A stretch of 64,000 bases of DNA. Source: JANNYA01 sp031422315 (GTDB lineage Bacteria; Pseudomonadota; Gammaproteobacteria; Xanthomonadales; SZUA-5). The translations under genes were made by a program, and so were the position numbers. Below, one piece after another: positions 41,759 through 51,122 of this stretch; positions within the stretch are counted from its first letter, which is position 1, and each line of letters begins with the position of its first letter. Where the stretch lies: positions 1 to 64,000 of the forward strand of contig JANOQN010000066.1 of NCBI GenBank assembly GCA_031422315.1, written 5' to 3'. The notes under the pieces were generated by a model. The model was given only the letters and a program-made list of their open reading frames with translations, was not told the origin of the DNA and ran no database searches.

Positions 41759-42781
41759 GTGAAAACAGAGCTAGTAATCGATGGATCGCAAGGCGAGGGC
41801 GGTGGGCAGATTTTGCGCACCGCGCTTTCGCTTGCGATATTGCAGGGGCGCTCGGTGCGGATTGAGCGCATCCGCGCAGGTAGAAGTAAGCCTGGGTTGC
41901 AGCGCCAGCATTTGACCTGCGTGAATGCCGCGCAGGCGATCAGCAATGCCGTGGTTGAGGGTGCGCATATTGGCTCAACCTGCGTGCAATTCACGCCGCG
42001 CGAACCGGTCTATCGCGAGCACCATTTTCAAATCGGCACGGCAGGCAGCACGATGCTAGTGCTGCAGACGATCTTGCCGCCGCTGTTGGCAGCCAAAACG
42101 CCATGCCGCATTGGTATTGAAGGCGGAACGCACAATATGTTGGCGCCGACGGCCTGCTTTATTGAGCGCTGCTTTCTTCCCGTCCTAACGAAAATGGGTG
42201 CGAAAGTCGCGCTTAGCGTCGAGCGCATTGGATTGTTTCCCGCCGGTGGTGGGCGGGTTGTGCTTGATATCGAGCCCGCTGCGCTTGCGCCCTTGCTGTT
42301 GCTCGAACGCGGAGCGGCAAAGGGTATCGGCGCGCTTGCATTGGTGGCTGGCGTGCCGGAATCGGTCGCTACGCGCGAGCTAGCGGCAGTAGCTAAGCAT
42401 TTTAACGTGCCGCTCGATCAATTGACCCAGCAAAACTTAGAAGGTACCGGTCCTGGCAATGTGCTTTCCGTGTGGGCGGAATTTGAAAATGCCTGTGGAC
42501 TTAGCGTGGCGCACGGCGCACGCGGGGTTGCGTCTGAGCAAGTGGCTAAGCGCGCTTGCAATGATTTAGCGCGCTATTTGCACAGCGAAGCGCCTGTCTG
42601 TGAATACCTAGCCGATCAGCTACTGCTACCGATAGTGCTTGCGGGCAAAGGTAGCTTCATAACGAACTGCATCACTGAGCATCTGCGTACTAACATGGCG
42701 GTGATTGACCAGTTTGATGCGGGTCGGTTTATGCTTAGTGAGTTATCTAAGCATGCTTGGCGTGTGGATTATGGTGGGTAG
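41759..42781 (+). CDS. rtcA: RNA 3'-terminal phosphate cyclase RtcA
   Basis: The 340-residue protein starts at GTG 41759, 8 bases after rtcB. It turns RNA 3'-phosphate ends to 2',3'-cyclic phosphates with ATP. Family motifs seen are VIDGSQGEGGGQILRTALSLAILQGRSVRIERIRAGRSKPGLQRQHL at the N-terminus, IGTAGSTMLVLQTILPPLL, GGTHNMLAPTACFIERCFLPVLTKMGAKV and the adenylation His in VCEYLADQLLLPIVLAG...SFITNCITEHLRTNM. It is in an operon with rtcB under RtcR. Confidence 0.96.
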   Translation: MKTELVIDGSQGEGGGQILRTALSLAILQGRSVRIERIRAGRSKPGLQRQHLTCVNAAQAISNAVVEGAHIGSTCVQFTPREPVYREHHFQIGTAGSTMLVLQTILPPLLAAKTPCRIGIEGGTHNMLAPTACFIERCFLPVLTKMGAKVALSVERIGLFPAGGGRVVLDIEPAALAPLLLLERGAAKGIGALALVAGVPESVATRELAAVAKHFNVPLDQLTQQNLEGTGPGNVLSVWAEFENACGLSVAHGARGVASEQVAKRACNDLARYLHSEAPVCEYLADQLLLPIVLAGKGSFITNCITEHLRTNMAVIDQFDAGRFMLSELSKHAWRVDYGG

Positions 42782-42932
42782 GTTGACCCGATTTAAATGT
42801 GCAGCAAAGTCGTCGCTTGTACTAAAAATTGCCGAAATAAAGCCCCAACGTGGCGTAAGGCGATAGCCCAGCTGATGCTGTAGTTTTGTGCGGTCACACT
42901 TAGGTTTAATGCGACGCTTTGACCCTCTCCCC

Positions 42933-43046
42933 AACCCCTCTCCCATAAAGGGACTAAACTTGCAGCTGACGCCCAGAGGCTAAACTTGCAATTGACACTA
43001 ACCGAAGCTCAAAAAAACTCCCCTCTCCCTTGATGGGAGAGGGGTT
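42933..43046. repeat. Intergenic inverted repeat, 13-bp perfect arms 88 bases apart
   Basis: AACCCCTCTCCCA at 42933-42945 pairs perfectly with TGGGAGAGGGGTT at 43034-43046. Purine/pyrimidine-asymmetric elements like CCCTCTCCCCAACCCC are dispersed in many proteobacterial genomes, so this is probably a MITE-like repeat copy. In between, the phrase TAAACTTGCA occurs twice. The right arm also forms a terminator hairpin for the amine oxidase gene. The stretch 42782-43063 holds no gene. Confidence 0.7.
43011..43044 (-). terminator. Intrinsic terminator of the amine oxidase gene
   Basis: On the minus strand a hairpin with 10-bp perfect arms (CCCCTCTCCC / GGGAGAGGGG, 5-base loop) is followed by GAG and seven T. 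It starts 20 bases after the stop of the gene at 43064. Confidence 0.8.
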
Positions 43047-43063
43047 AGCTGATGAGCTTGGGT

Positions 43064-44968
43064 TCAATTGCTCGGACACGGGCAATAGCTTTGCGAAGGA
43101 TTAATGTGCATATCAAAACGCGGATAGTCACTGATCTGAAAGCCTTGGTTAAAACTGCCGCCGCTGTGTTCAATTAAGCGGATGACCGCGTCCATCGCCA
43201 TTCGCAATGCGGGTTCGGTCCAGCCGCCTTCGACGCTGTAGCTTTCCCCAGCAAAATAGAGCCCAGAGCCGCTAGCGCATTCTTGATTATAAGTTAGCAA
43301 ACTATAATTCAGGCTCCAATTGCGCTGCCGATACAGCTTGGCGCAGCCGTTGTACCCTGGCATTCTAGACCACTGCATGATGCTGGGCTGGCTGGCATCG
43401 ACATACTGACTGATCTTTTCGCCCAGCGTAGACACTGTTATGTCATCTAACTTGTCCAGTACTTTTTGCGCAAGCGCGGCATCAGAATACGGCCAGAGTT
43501 TGACGGCGTCATCCTCCCAGGTGTAGCTCGCTAACAAAACGCCGGGTTTGCTGTCGTCCCACACGACCCCGTAGGCATCTTGCACGAAGGTGTCGGTCAC
43601 GATGATTTGCGGAATTTTGCTGCCGGTTTGCCAATAATTTTGCTTGAGCGGGAAGAACACTTTAGCGCTGGCAATTAAATGCTGCTCGGCCTGTGCGGTT
43701 TGCACTAGCAATGGCAGCTGATCCAAATTAAAGCCGCTGACTTTTAGCTCGATATCGTTCGACCAGATTGGGGACGTGCAAATTACATAGTCATAATGGC
43801 GCTGACTGCCAGGCTGATTCGGATTGGCCTTGAGTGTTAAGGTGATGCCACTGGCGTTTTTTTCGATTGCGCAAATCAGGCTCGACAAATACAGCCCAAC
43901 TTCACCATCCACCTGCGCTTGCCGTAGCGACTTGCTTTGCCCGGGCGCGGGCACAAAATAAAGCCATTCAACTAAGCTTTGAATGCCTTGATACATCGGC
44001 GCGCCAAGCCGCCTGCCAGCGCTATCGACCATGCCGGTGTAGCCATACCAGGGCAAGGTCTCGGCGTTTTGCAATCCAATCAACGACTGCAAGTTGGTAT
44101 TGAAACCAAACATCACGCAGCGAATAAACCACAGCGCGCCGATCTCGTAAAACGCGCCCCAGCTGCCATCGCCCGCGCCGATGGTGTAAAACAGCTGCGC
44201 TTCGGATTCGCTCATCGCAAATCCGCCGAGCCAGCCGCTGCCATCGTCTTGATTAATTTCTGCGCTATACACCAAATCGCTAAAACTCATCTTGTCGTAA
44301 AAGCCAGCCAGCTTGCCCCAATAGGTCGACCAATCGGCGCCCCGATAGCGGGTTTGCATGGTATTAGTGAAGAAGCTAATAAAGCGATTCACTTTGAGCC
44401 AAACTTGTTTAAGTTCAGGCGTTGGCGGCGCGCTACCCGCTTCGTTGTAGGTCCAAATATCCATTTTCGGCGTTGGATAGTAGCCACCGCTAGGGCCAAA
44501 GCCTTGATTGAGGAAAATGCCGGTATTTCCCGGTGCCGCGCCTGGATTTGGAAATGGCGCGGTAATCGCGTTCGCCTCGGCAATCATGAAGTAATCCAGC
44601 AGGGAATTTTTCTGCCCTGGTTTGGCGAAAAAAGGAAAGCGCATTGCGCCCATTTCCATCGCGGTCGGCCCGCTGCTTGGCAGCGTGTAGTGCCGCCCGC
44701 AAAGGCGATCACTGGCTTCAAAAATATCAACTTGATAGCCAGCGCGATAAAGCTCGCGCGCCGCGCTCATCCCAGCAGCGCCAGCGCCAATGATCGCAAC
44801 CGTAATACCGTTGCGCGGCGCTTGCCCGATTGCTTTCTGCGCATTTTTGGCAAGCGCAAGTAGCTTGTAATAGTCGAAACGAAAATCTGCAGGGTTGGGA
44901 AACTCAGGTAGCCAGTCATCTGGGCTGTGGGGTGACTCAGACACAGAAACATTCATCACTGGACGCAT
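43064..44968 (-). CDS. Flavin-containing amine oxidase, tryptophan-2-monooxygenase-like
   Basis: The 634-residue FAD protein has GxGxxG dinucleotide-binding motif AIIGAGAAGMSAARELYRAGYQVDIFEASDRLCGRHYTL near residue 58. The C-terminal FAD motif is LYFAGESYSVEGGWTEPALRMAMDAVIRLIEHSG near 585. Central segments (MEMGAMRFPFFAK and a long insertion) resemble the IaaM / phenylalanine-2-monooxygenase and L-amino-acid oxidase groups, which oxidise aromatic amino acids. A neighbouring amidase (IaaH) is absent, so auxin synthesis is not supported. No signal peptide. It is monocistronic with its own terminator. Confidence 0.75.
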   Translation of the reverse strand: MRPVMNVSVSESPHSPDDWLPEFPNPADFRFDYYKLLALAKNAQKAIGQAPRNGITVAIIGAGAAGMSAARELYRAGYQVDIFEASDRLCGRHYTLPSSGPTAMEMGAMRFPFFAKPGQKNSLLDYFMIAEANAITAPFPNPGAAPGNTGIFLNQGFGPSGGYYPTPKMDIWTYNEAGSAPPTPELKQVWLKVNRFISFFTNTMQTRYRGADWSTYWGKLAGFYDKMSFSDLVYSAEINQDDGSGWLGGFAMSESEAQLFYTIGAGDGSWGAFYEIGALWFIRCVMFGFNTNLQSLIGLQNAETLPWYGYTGMVDSAGRRLGAPMYQGIQSLVEWLYFVPAPGQSKSLRQAQVDGEVGLYLSSLICAIEKNASGITLTLKANPNQPGSQRHYDYVICTSPIWSNDIELKVSGFNLDQLPLLVQTAQAEQHLIASAKVFFPLKQNYWQTGSKIPQIIVTDTFVQDAYGVVWDDSKPGVLLASYTWEDDAVKLWPYSDAALAQKVLDKLDDITVSTLGEKISQYVDASQPSIMQWSRMPGYNGCAKLYRQRNWSLNYSLLTYNQECASGSGLYFAGESYSVEGGWTEPALRMAMDAVIRLIEHSGGSFNQGFQISDYPRFDMHINPSQSYCPCPSN

Positions 44969-45181
44969 GGCGTTCTCCTTGGCTTATAGATTGGCTGTAA
45001 CAAATTGCACGATAGTGCAGTGCAAATTAACGCAAAAATCTGCAGAATTGCGCGAAATTCAGGCTTTCATCCTAATTCTTAGGTTTGGAATGTAAATAAC
45101 CGCAGATTTTTGTCGATAAAAGTGCTAAGGCGAAACCAGCTGCGGCTGCGGCACATTTGTTAACATGGCGAACTTCAAAAT

Positions 45182-48100
45182 TTGGCTGCTGCTGCAATTG
45201 TGATCAACCTGCCTGGCTATAAAGTTCACAGCGAAGTACACACGGGGCGATCGTCCACGGTGTATCGCGGTGTGCGCGTTAGCGATCAGCTGCCGGTTGT
45301 ACTTAAGGTGCTGCGCAATCCTTATCCAACCGCGAGTGAGCTAGAACGTTACCGGCGTGAACATCAGGTATCCACCCAGCATCAGTTGGTGTTTGCAGTA
45401 CCAATTTTGGCGCTAGAGCGCTTGGAACATCGCTTAGCGCTGATCTATCCAGATGATGGCTCAGTGTCGCTTAAGCGCCAATTCGCAGGCCAACCGTTAG
45501 AGCCGGTGAACTGGTTACAAATCAGCTTGCAAATTTGTGATGCGCTGGAGGAATTGCATAATTTTGGCTGGGTGCATTGCGATATCAATCCGTCGAATAT
45601 TTTGATTCAGCGAGAAAGTGGCAAGGTAAAGTTGACTGATTTGGAGCTTTGCGGCGTGCCCGAGCGCGGTGAACTGGTGCTGGGCACATTAGCCTACATG
45701 GCCCCGGAGCAAACCGGGCGCACGCACTTAGATGTTGATGCGCGAAGTGATCTTTACGCCTTAGGTGCTACCCTGTTTGAGCTTGCCACCGCGCGGCAGG
45801 TGTTCCCAGATCTGGATGAAGCGAGCCTGCTGCATGCGCAGCTGGCCACCGTGCCACCGATGATTGATCAGCTCAATCAGAATTTCCCGGCTGCGCTTGC
45901 GCTCATCGTGGCCAAGTTGCTGGCAAAGGCGCCCGCTGATCGGTATCAAAGCGCGCGCGGTTTGCGCTTTGATCTGGAGGAAGCGCGTCAAAGGCTTGCG
46001 TTGGGTAGATTGGATCCTTTTAAGTTAGGCAGCCGCGATCGTGTTTTAGGGTTGCGCGCAACAGCGGAGCTTTTCGGACGCGATGCAGCGCTTGCAACGC
46101 TGCGGCAGAGCTTCGAAAATGCTGCAAATGGCTCGCGAGCTTGGGTACATATCGAAGGGCCAGCGGGCTCAGGTAAAACTGCGTTGTTTGAGCGATTTGC
46201 GCAATCGTTAGCTAGTGATCAAACCCCGGCAAGCGGGCGCGGTGATCAGCTTTCTACCGCAGTGCCGTATGCCTCAGTAGCGCGCGCTTTGCAAGGCTTG
46301 ATGAATTGCTGGTTAGCCTTGCCCGATGATACGCTCGAGGATCTAAAAATAGCGCTGAAGCAGGCGCTTGGCATCAATGCAACCGTTATTGCAGCCTTAG
46401 TCCCTGATTTGCGCAAGCTGCTTGGACCATTGCCACCGTTGTTGCCACTTGGAGCAAGCGCTGAGCAGGCGCGCTTTCAATTGGCTATGCATGCTTTTGT
46501 GCGCACGGCCATTGCCGAGCAGCAGCCGCTGATTTTGCACTTAGATGATCTGCATTGGGCAGACCCTGCCAGCCTAGATTTTTTAAAGCGTTTATTGAGT
46601 GCCGATTTTAAACACTTGTTGCTTGTGACGGTTGCTCGCTCTGAACACGCGAGCAGCCTGCGCGAATGGTTAGCGCAACTTGATAGCGTAGGTGTGCAGC
46701 CCGAAAAAATTGTGCTGGGCGATTTAGTTGCGGAAGAGATTTCATTGTTGGTCAAGGCCAGCGTCGGCCAATTAGCGGGTGGCGCACACAGCGAAGCGGT
46801 ACTGGTTAGTGCCATTTTGCGAAAAACCTTGGGCAATCCGTTTTTCGTGCGGCAGTTTATGTTAAGCCTGGTTGATTCGAATGTGTTGACACCCGGGCAA
46901 ACCGGTTGGGAACTTGATGTACAAGCTTTGTCGCATCAAAACCTAACCGATAATGTGCTGCAGTTTTTAGATCGCAAATTGAACCAGTTGCCTGCGAGCT
47001 GGCAAGCCATACTTTTGCAATGCGCATGCATCGGTTCTCGTGTTGATCTAACAACGCTGAGGCGATTGAGCGAACTTGAAACCGATATGGCTGAGCAAAG
47101 CAGCGCATTAGCACAATTGCTTAGAGAGGGTGTTTTAGTACAGCTAAGCGAGGTTGAGCTGGCGTTTGTTCACGAGCGTATTCGAGAAGCCTGTTTAGCC
47201 AGTGCAAAAACACGTGATCGCCTGCTAATCCATCGAAGTATCGGGGAAATTTGGCGAATTGATTGGCAAGCGCAGGCTGATTCCCGTTCGATTTTCGATG
47301 TTGTGAATCAACTTAACTTAGCAGCTACTTTGCTGCACAGTGAAGCGGAACAAGGTGAGCTTGCTGAACTGAATATCCAAGCGGCTGAGCTTGCGCGCTC
47401 GCAAACTGCCTATGAAGCCTCCTTACAATATGCGGGCCACGCGGTTAGTTTGCTACCATTTTCGATCTATCAAGAACAGCCACTAGTAGCGCTTAAAACG
47501 CATGTGCTTCTTGCTGAGGCGCAGGCCAGCGCGGGACAATTACAAGCGGCGGTGCAGGTGTTCCAGCATGCGCTAGCGCTAGCACCGAACGAAGATGCCA
47601 AAGCGCATGTGTTAGATAGGCTAGCGAGCGCATTGCAAAGCTCGGGCGATGCCGCTGGGGCACTAACTGAGGTGCAAAATGCGATGGCGCTGCTGGGCGA
47701 GAGCTTGAGTTTCGAAGGCCCGGGCCATCCACAAGAATCGGCTGAGTTGATGCAAAATCTGGCGCAAGATGATGTGATTGATCGCCTGCAACACCTGCCG
47801 TTGGCATCGGGCAGAGCGGCGCAAATTGGGGCGCTTTTTGATAAAGCCGTGATTGGCGTTTATTTCAGCCGGCCTGAAGCTTTGGGCTACGTTACCGCGC
47901 GCAGCGTAAGCCACGTTTTGCAAACCGGGTTGACGCCAGAGGCCGGGGTTTCAATAGGCTGGTGGTCAATGGTGCTTTGTATGCAGGGCCAGCACGCGCT
48001 TGCCAGCCGATACGCGGTGATTGCGGAGCAGTCGCAAAAGAGATTTCAGAACGACTACTACGGCGGCGCGGCGCTGATGTTGGCGCATGCGATGTCATTG

Positions 48101-50107
48101 TGCTGGACGATCCCGTATCAAGAAAATTATGAAGGCGCTGAGCGGGCTTATCAGCTGTGTCATCAAAGCGGCAATTTGCAGTTTGCCAGCTACGCGTTGA
48201 TCGTTAAACACATCTCAGCGGTGGCTGAGGGCGCCGATTTCGTCAAAATGTTAGAGACGGCGGAGCGCTGGCGCGACTATTGTGATCGCTACGTGCCACT
48301 TGAATTAGGCCAAGCCAAAATTCGCTGTTTTGCGCTGCGCCAACTGATGGGTCAGCAGCCCGAGCCGCTTGATTGTGAAGCCATTGTGCTAGCTTATGAA
48401 GCGCAGAAAAACGGCACCGACGTGTGCGAGTCATTGACTGAAATGGCGCGCCTTGAGCTGCTATTTGGCCGCTATGAGGCAGCACTTGCGCTAGCCGAGC
48501 GCGCTGCCCCGATGTTTGCTGCGGGTGCAGCGGGCAGCTTGTTGCTGAACTATTTGCACCACGTTATTTTGGCAGTTGCTAGCGCTCGAGTGGCAAGTCA
48601 TTCCGAAACCCGGCGTGCAGAATTGCTGCTGCAATACGCGAGTAGTGCGCAGGTTGTTGAGCAGCTAAGTTCGCTCAGTACGCGGAATTTTTCAGCCTAT
48701 CAGGCTTGGGTTAGCGCAGAAGGCTTGATTGTCAACGGTGAAAGTGATGCTGCGGTTAGCGCACTTTTACAGGGCATCGCGCATGCGCAAAAATTCGGAT
48801 ATCACCTAATTCAAGGCAAAATGACGGCGGTTGTTGCCGAGTGCTTTCGCGCGCAGGGCCGCAGTTTTGCGGGTGCGATGGAGCAAGATGCGCAGCAGCT
48901 TTACGCGCGTGCCAACGCGTTCGGGCTAACCCGGCAAATGCCGCAGCGCGGTTCTGCAACCGTTGCAGAGCGGCGCTTTGCGAGTTCGGATTTTTCCACG
49001 GGCACGCCGACCACGGGTGGATCACAAGTCGACTTGGTAACGGTGCTGAAAGCCAATGAAGCCATCGTCGCGGAGCTTGATTTTGATCAGCTGGTGTTGC
49101 GCTTGCTTAGAATCGCAGTTGAAAACGCGGGTGCGCAGCGCGGCGTACTAGCACTACGCAGCCGTGATCGCTTGATGATTGAAGCGGATTCAGTTGACGG
49201 CCGGGTGAGTGAGCGCGTCGGGCGAAGTTTGCGCTGCCCAGATTCGCTGTTGAATTACGTTGCGCGCACCCAGCTTTCAGTAGTGTGGGACGATGGCGTG
49301 CAGGGCAGTCAATTTCGTGATGATCCTTACTTTCAACGCAATATCGTTCGTGCAGCGCTCTGCCTGCCACTGCTTCGCAAAGGCGAACTAACCGGCGTGA
49401 TTTACCTAGAAAACAACTTAGTGCCTGGCGTGTTTAGTCGGCATCGATTAGAGATGCTCAACATGTTGCTCGGACAAGCCACGATTGCGATTGAAAACGC
49501 CGCGCTGTATCAAGAACAGCGCCAATACGCGCAAAACTTGGAGCAGCGCGTACGTGAGCGCACACTTGAGCTTGAAAACGCCAATCGCGCGCTCGCACGC
49601 TTAGCAGAAATCGACGGGTTGACACAAATTAGCAACCGGCGCAGCTTTGATGAGTACGCACACCGGTTATTGGCGCAAAGCAAACCCATCGCGCTGATTC
49701 TGGGCGATGTAGACGATTTCAAGCGCTACAACGATCGCTACGGGCACGCCGCTGGCGATGAAGTGCTGCGTCGCGTCGGCGCGAGTTTGCGCAGCTTAGA
49801 TGTGCCAGACGGTGCATTGGTGGCGCGCTATGGCGGCGAGGAGTTCGCGATTTTACTTACTGTTGCTGATTTGAATCTAGCCCTTGAAGTGGGGCATCGT
49901 TGGCTTAGCAATGTGCTGGCATTAGCGATCGAGCATGCCGATTCTAGAGCGAAGCCGTTGGTTTCGCTCAGCGTGGGTGTGGCGCTGAGTGCGCCGGTGC
50001 AATCTGACAGTCCTGAGCTTTCCAAGCAGCTATTAACGTTGATTGAGCAGGCCGATGCGGCGCTCTATCGCGCTAAACATGCAGGGCGTGCGCGGGTGAT
50101 GCAATAA
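45182..50107 (+). CDS. Giant fused protein kinase / AAA ATPase / GAF / GGDEF signalling protein
   Basis: The 1641-residue protein starts at TTG 45182 or GTG 45200; no ATG fits. Residues about 1-270 are a Ser/Thr-kinase fold: HTGRSSTVYRG, VVLKVL with the Lys, HCDINPSNIL (HRD is HCD), TDLEL (DFG is DLE) and MAPEQTG. Residues 300-650 form an AAA ATPase (Walker A EGPAGSGKTALF, Walker B LILHLDDLHWADP). A helical TPR-like region follows to about 1270. A GAF domain is at about 1290-1440, then a coiled coil, then a diguanylate cyclase with VARYGGEEFAILL (GGEEF) near 1550. The kinase-ATPase-GAF part is usually fused to a histidine kinase; here the output is c-di-GMP synthesis. Whether the altered kinase is active is unknown. 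Confidence 0.85.
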   Translation: MAAAAIVINLPGYKVHSEVHTGRSSTVYRGVRVSDQLPVVLKVLRNPYPTASELERYRREHQVSTQHQLVFAVPILALERLEHRLALIYPDDGSVSLKRQFAGQPLEPVNWLQISLQICDALEELHNFGWVHCDINPSNILIQRESGKVKLTDLELCGVPERGELVLGTLAYMAPEQTGRTHLDVDARSDLYALGATLFELATARQVFPDLDEASLLHAQLATVPPMIDQLNQNFPAALALIVAKLLAKAPADRYQSARGLRFDLEEARQRLALGRLDPFKLGSRDRVLGLRATAELFGRDAALATLRQSFENAANGSRAWVHIEGPAGSGKTALFERFAQSLASDQTPASGRGDQLSTAVPYASVARALQGLMNCWLALPDDTLEDLKIALKQALGINATVIAALVPDLRKLLGPLPPLLPLGASAEQARFQLAMHAFVRTAIAEQQPLILHLDDLHWADPASLDFLKRLLSADFKHLLLVTVARSEHASSLREWLAQLDSVGVQPEKIVLGDLVAEEISLLVKASVGQLAGGAHSEAVLVSAILRKTLGNPFFVRQFMLSLVDSNVLTPGQTGWELDVQALSHQNLTDNVLQFLDRKLNQLPASWQAILLQCACIGSRVDLTTLRRLSELETDMAEQSSALAQLLREGVLVQLSEVELAFVHERIREACLASAKTRDRLLIHRSIGEIWRIDWQAQADSRSIFDVVNQLNLAATLLHSEAEQGELAELNIQAAELARSQTAYEASLQYAGHAVSLLPFSIYQEQPLVALKTHVLLAEAQASAGQLQAAVQVFQHALALAPNEDAKAHVLDRLASALQSSGDAAGALTEVQNAMALLGESLSFEGPGHPQESAELMQNLAQDDVIDRLQHLPLASGRAAQIGALFDKAVIGVYFSRPEALGYVTARSVSHVLQTGLTPEAGVSIGWWSMVLCMQGQHALASRYAVIAEQSQKRFQNDYYGGAALMLAHAMSLCWTIPYQENYEGAERAYQLCHQSGNLQFASYALIVKHISAVAEGADFVKMLETAERWRDYCDRYVPLELGQAKIRCFALRQLMGQQPEPLDCEAIVLAYEAQKNGTDVCESLTEMARLELLFGRYEAALALAERAAPMFAAGAAGSLLLNYLHHVILAVASARVASHSETRRAELLLQYASSAQVVEQLSSLSTRNFSAYQAWVSAEGLIVNGESDAAVSALLQGIAHAQKFGYHLIQGKMTAVVAECFRAQGRSFAGAMEQDAQQLYARANAFGLTRQMPQRGSATVAERRFASSDFSTGTPTTGGSQVDLVTVLKANEAIVAELDFDQLVLRLLRIAVENAGAQRGVLALRSRDRLMIEADSVDGRVSERVGRSLRCPDSLLNYVARTQLSVVWDDGVQGSQFRDDPYFQRNIVRAALCLPLLRKGELTGVIYLENNLVPGVFSRHRLEMLNMLLGQATIAIENAALYQEQRQYAQNLEQRVRERTLELENANRALARLAEIDGLTQISNRRSFDEYAHRLLAQSKPIALILGDVDDFKRYNDRYGHAAGDEVLRRVGASLRSLDVPDGALVARYGGEEFAILLTVADLNLALEVGHRWLSNVLALAIEHADSRAKPLVSLSVGVALSAPVQSDSPELSKQLLTLIEQADAALYRAKHAGRARVMQ

Positions 50108-50221
50108 GGAGCGTCTCATTATTGATGCCTACGAATAAATTCGTCTATCGTTAAGCGTAAATTTGCACTTTGGGCTATTAAGTACAAGCTATACTGTTGG
50201 CCCGTCACGAAGGAGCCGCAC

Positions 50222-51064
50222 ATGCGCCCGCAAATTAGAAATTCAGCGACTAAATTTCAATCCGTAGCGCGCAAGGCAATATGCGTAGCATTTTTGTTTG
50301 CTACGCAACTTGCCCTTGCTCAAGCCGACAATACTGAGCTTAGCCGGGTTGACTTGGCCTTCAGTCCAAGCATCGTACAGGCTGGTGTGCCAAATACGAT
50401 TACCGTGAGCGGCGTTTGGCACAACGGCTGCTCACCACGAAGCGCTAAACTGGTGGAAAGCCCGTTTAAGGTGTTGATCACCCTCCAGCTGCCGCCTGCT
50501 GAGACCATTTGTGGTCAAGCGTTGCAGGCGTATAAAGTTGTTGTGCCAGTAAAAACGTTTGAATTTGTCGGTAGCTACGATTTACAGGTCATCACCTCAG
50601 AAGGCGGACTGCTCGAAGCAAAAACCTTCGCAGTGCAGGGCGCAGCGCAGTTTTTTAGCGAATTTAATGTGTCTGGCGGTTGGTATGAGCGCAGCACGAG
50701 TGGTTCAGGTCTGATGCTGAGCCACAAACGCGCGGGTGCCAGCGATCAGCTTTGGGGCACGTGGCACAACTACACCGATGCCGGCAAGCCGAACTGGTAT
50801 TCCTTGCAAGGCGGGCGCTGGAACACGCCCCAAATGTTCGTCGGCGATGTCTATGAAACGAGCGCAAATCCATCCGCATGTACGCTGGAATTTCCAGGTG
50901 ACCCAAACTGCCCAATTCCGTTCAAGCCCGTAAGGTTTGCTCAAATTCGCAAAGTCGGTACTTACTCAATTGGCTTTACCAGAGTCAACTCTGCAGATTT
51001 GATCATGCGGCTTGACGCAGGTGGGCTGGTGACTCGGATTATTCGATTAGAGCGAATTCAGTAA
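50222..51064 (+). CDS. Secreted protein of unknown function
   Basis: The 280-residue protein is preceded by AAGGAG. The signal peptide is at about 1-34 (RKAICVAFLFATQLALAQA). The first half is beta-rich (LAFSPSIVQAGVPNTITVSGVWHNGC), the second has a tandem-looking phrase VSGGWYERSTSGSGLMLSH and LWGTWHNYTDAGKPNWYSLQGGRW, reminiscent of the Trp/Gly-rich repeats of secreted proteins in Xanthomonas relatives. Four or more Cys may form disulfides. No named family. It is transcribed toward the CPBP protease gene. Confidence 0.65.
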   Translation: MRPQIRNSATKFQSVARKAICVAFLFATQLALAQADNTELSRVDLAFSPSIVQAGVPNTITVSGVWHNGCSPRSAKLVESPFKVLITLQLPPAETICGQALQAYKVVVPVKTFEFVGSYDLQVITSEGGLLEAKTFAVQGAAQFFSEFNVSGGWYERSTSGSGLMLSHKRAGASDQLWGTWHNYTDAGKPNWYSLQGGRWNTPQMFVGDVYETSANPSACTLEFPGDPNCPIPFKPVRFAQIRKVGTYSIGFTRVNSADLIMRLDAGGLVTRIIRLERIQ

Positions 51065-51122
51065 AATCGGCGCGAGTTTTTGGCTTCAAAAGTGCTTCGC
51101 GTTAGCTCGAGGCGCTTTTATC

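Noticed and set aside
43979..44863. Plus-strand open frame of 294 codons
   Set aside because: It is antisense to the amine oxidase gene, whose FAD motifs and length are convincing; the plus-strand product is Ala/Arg/His-rich and looks like no protein family.
43064..44968. Auxin biosynthesis operon
   Set aside because: No indole-acetamide hydrolase gene is nearby and the oxidase type is uncertain.
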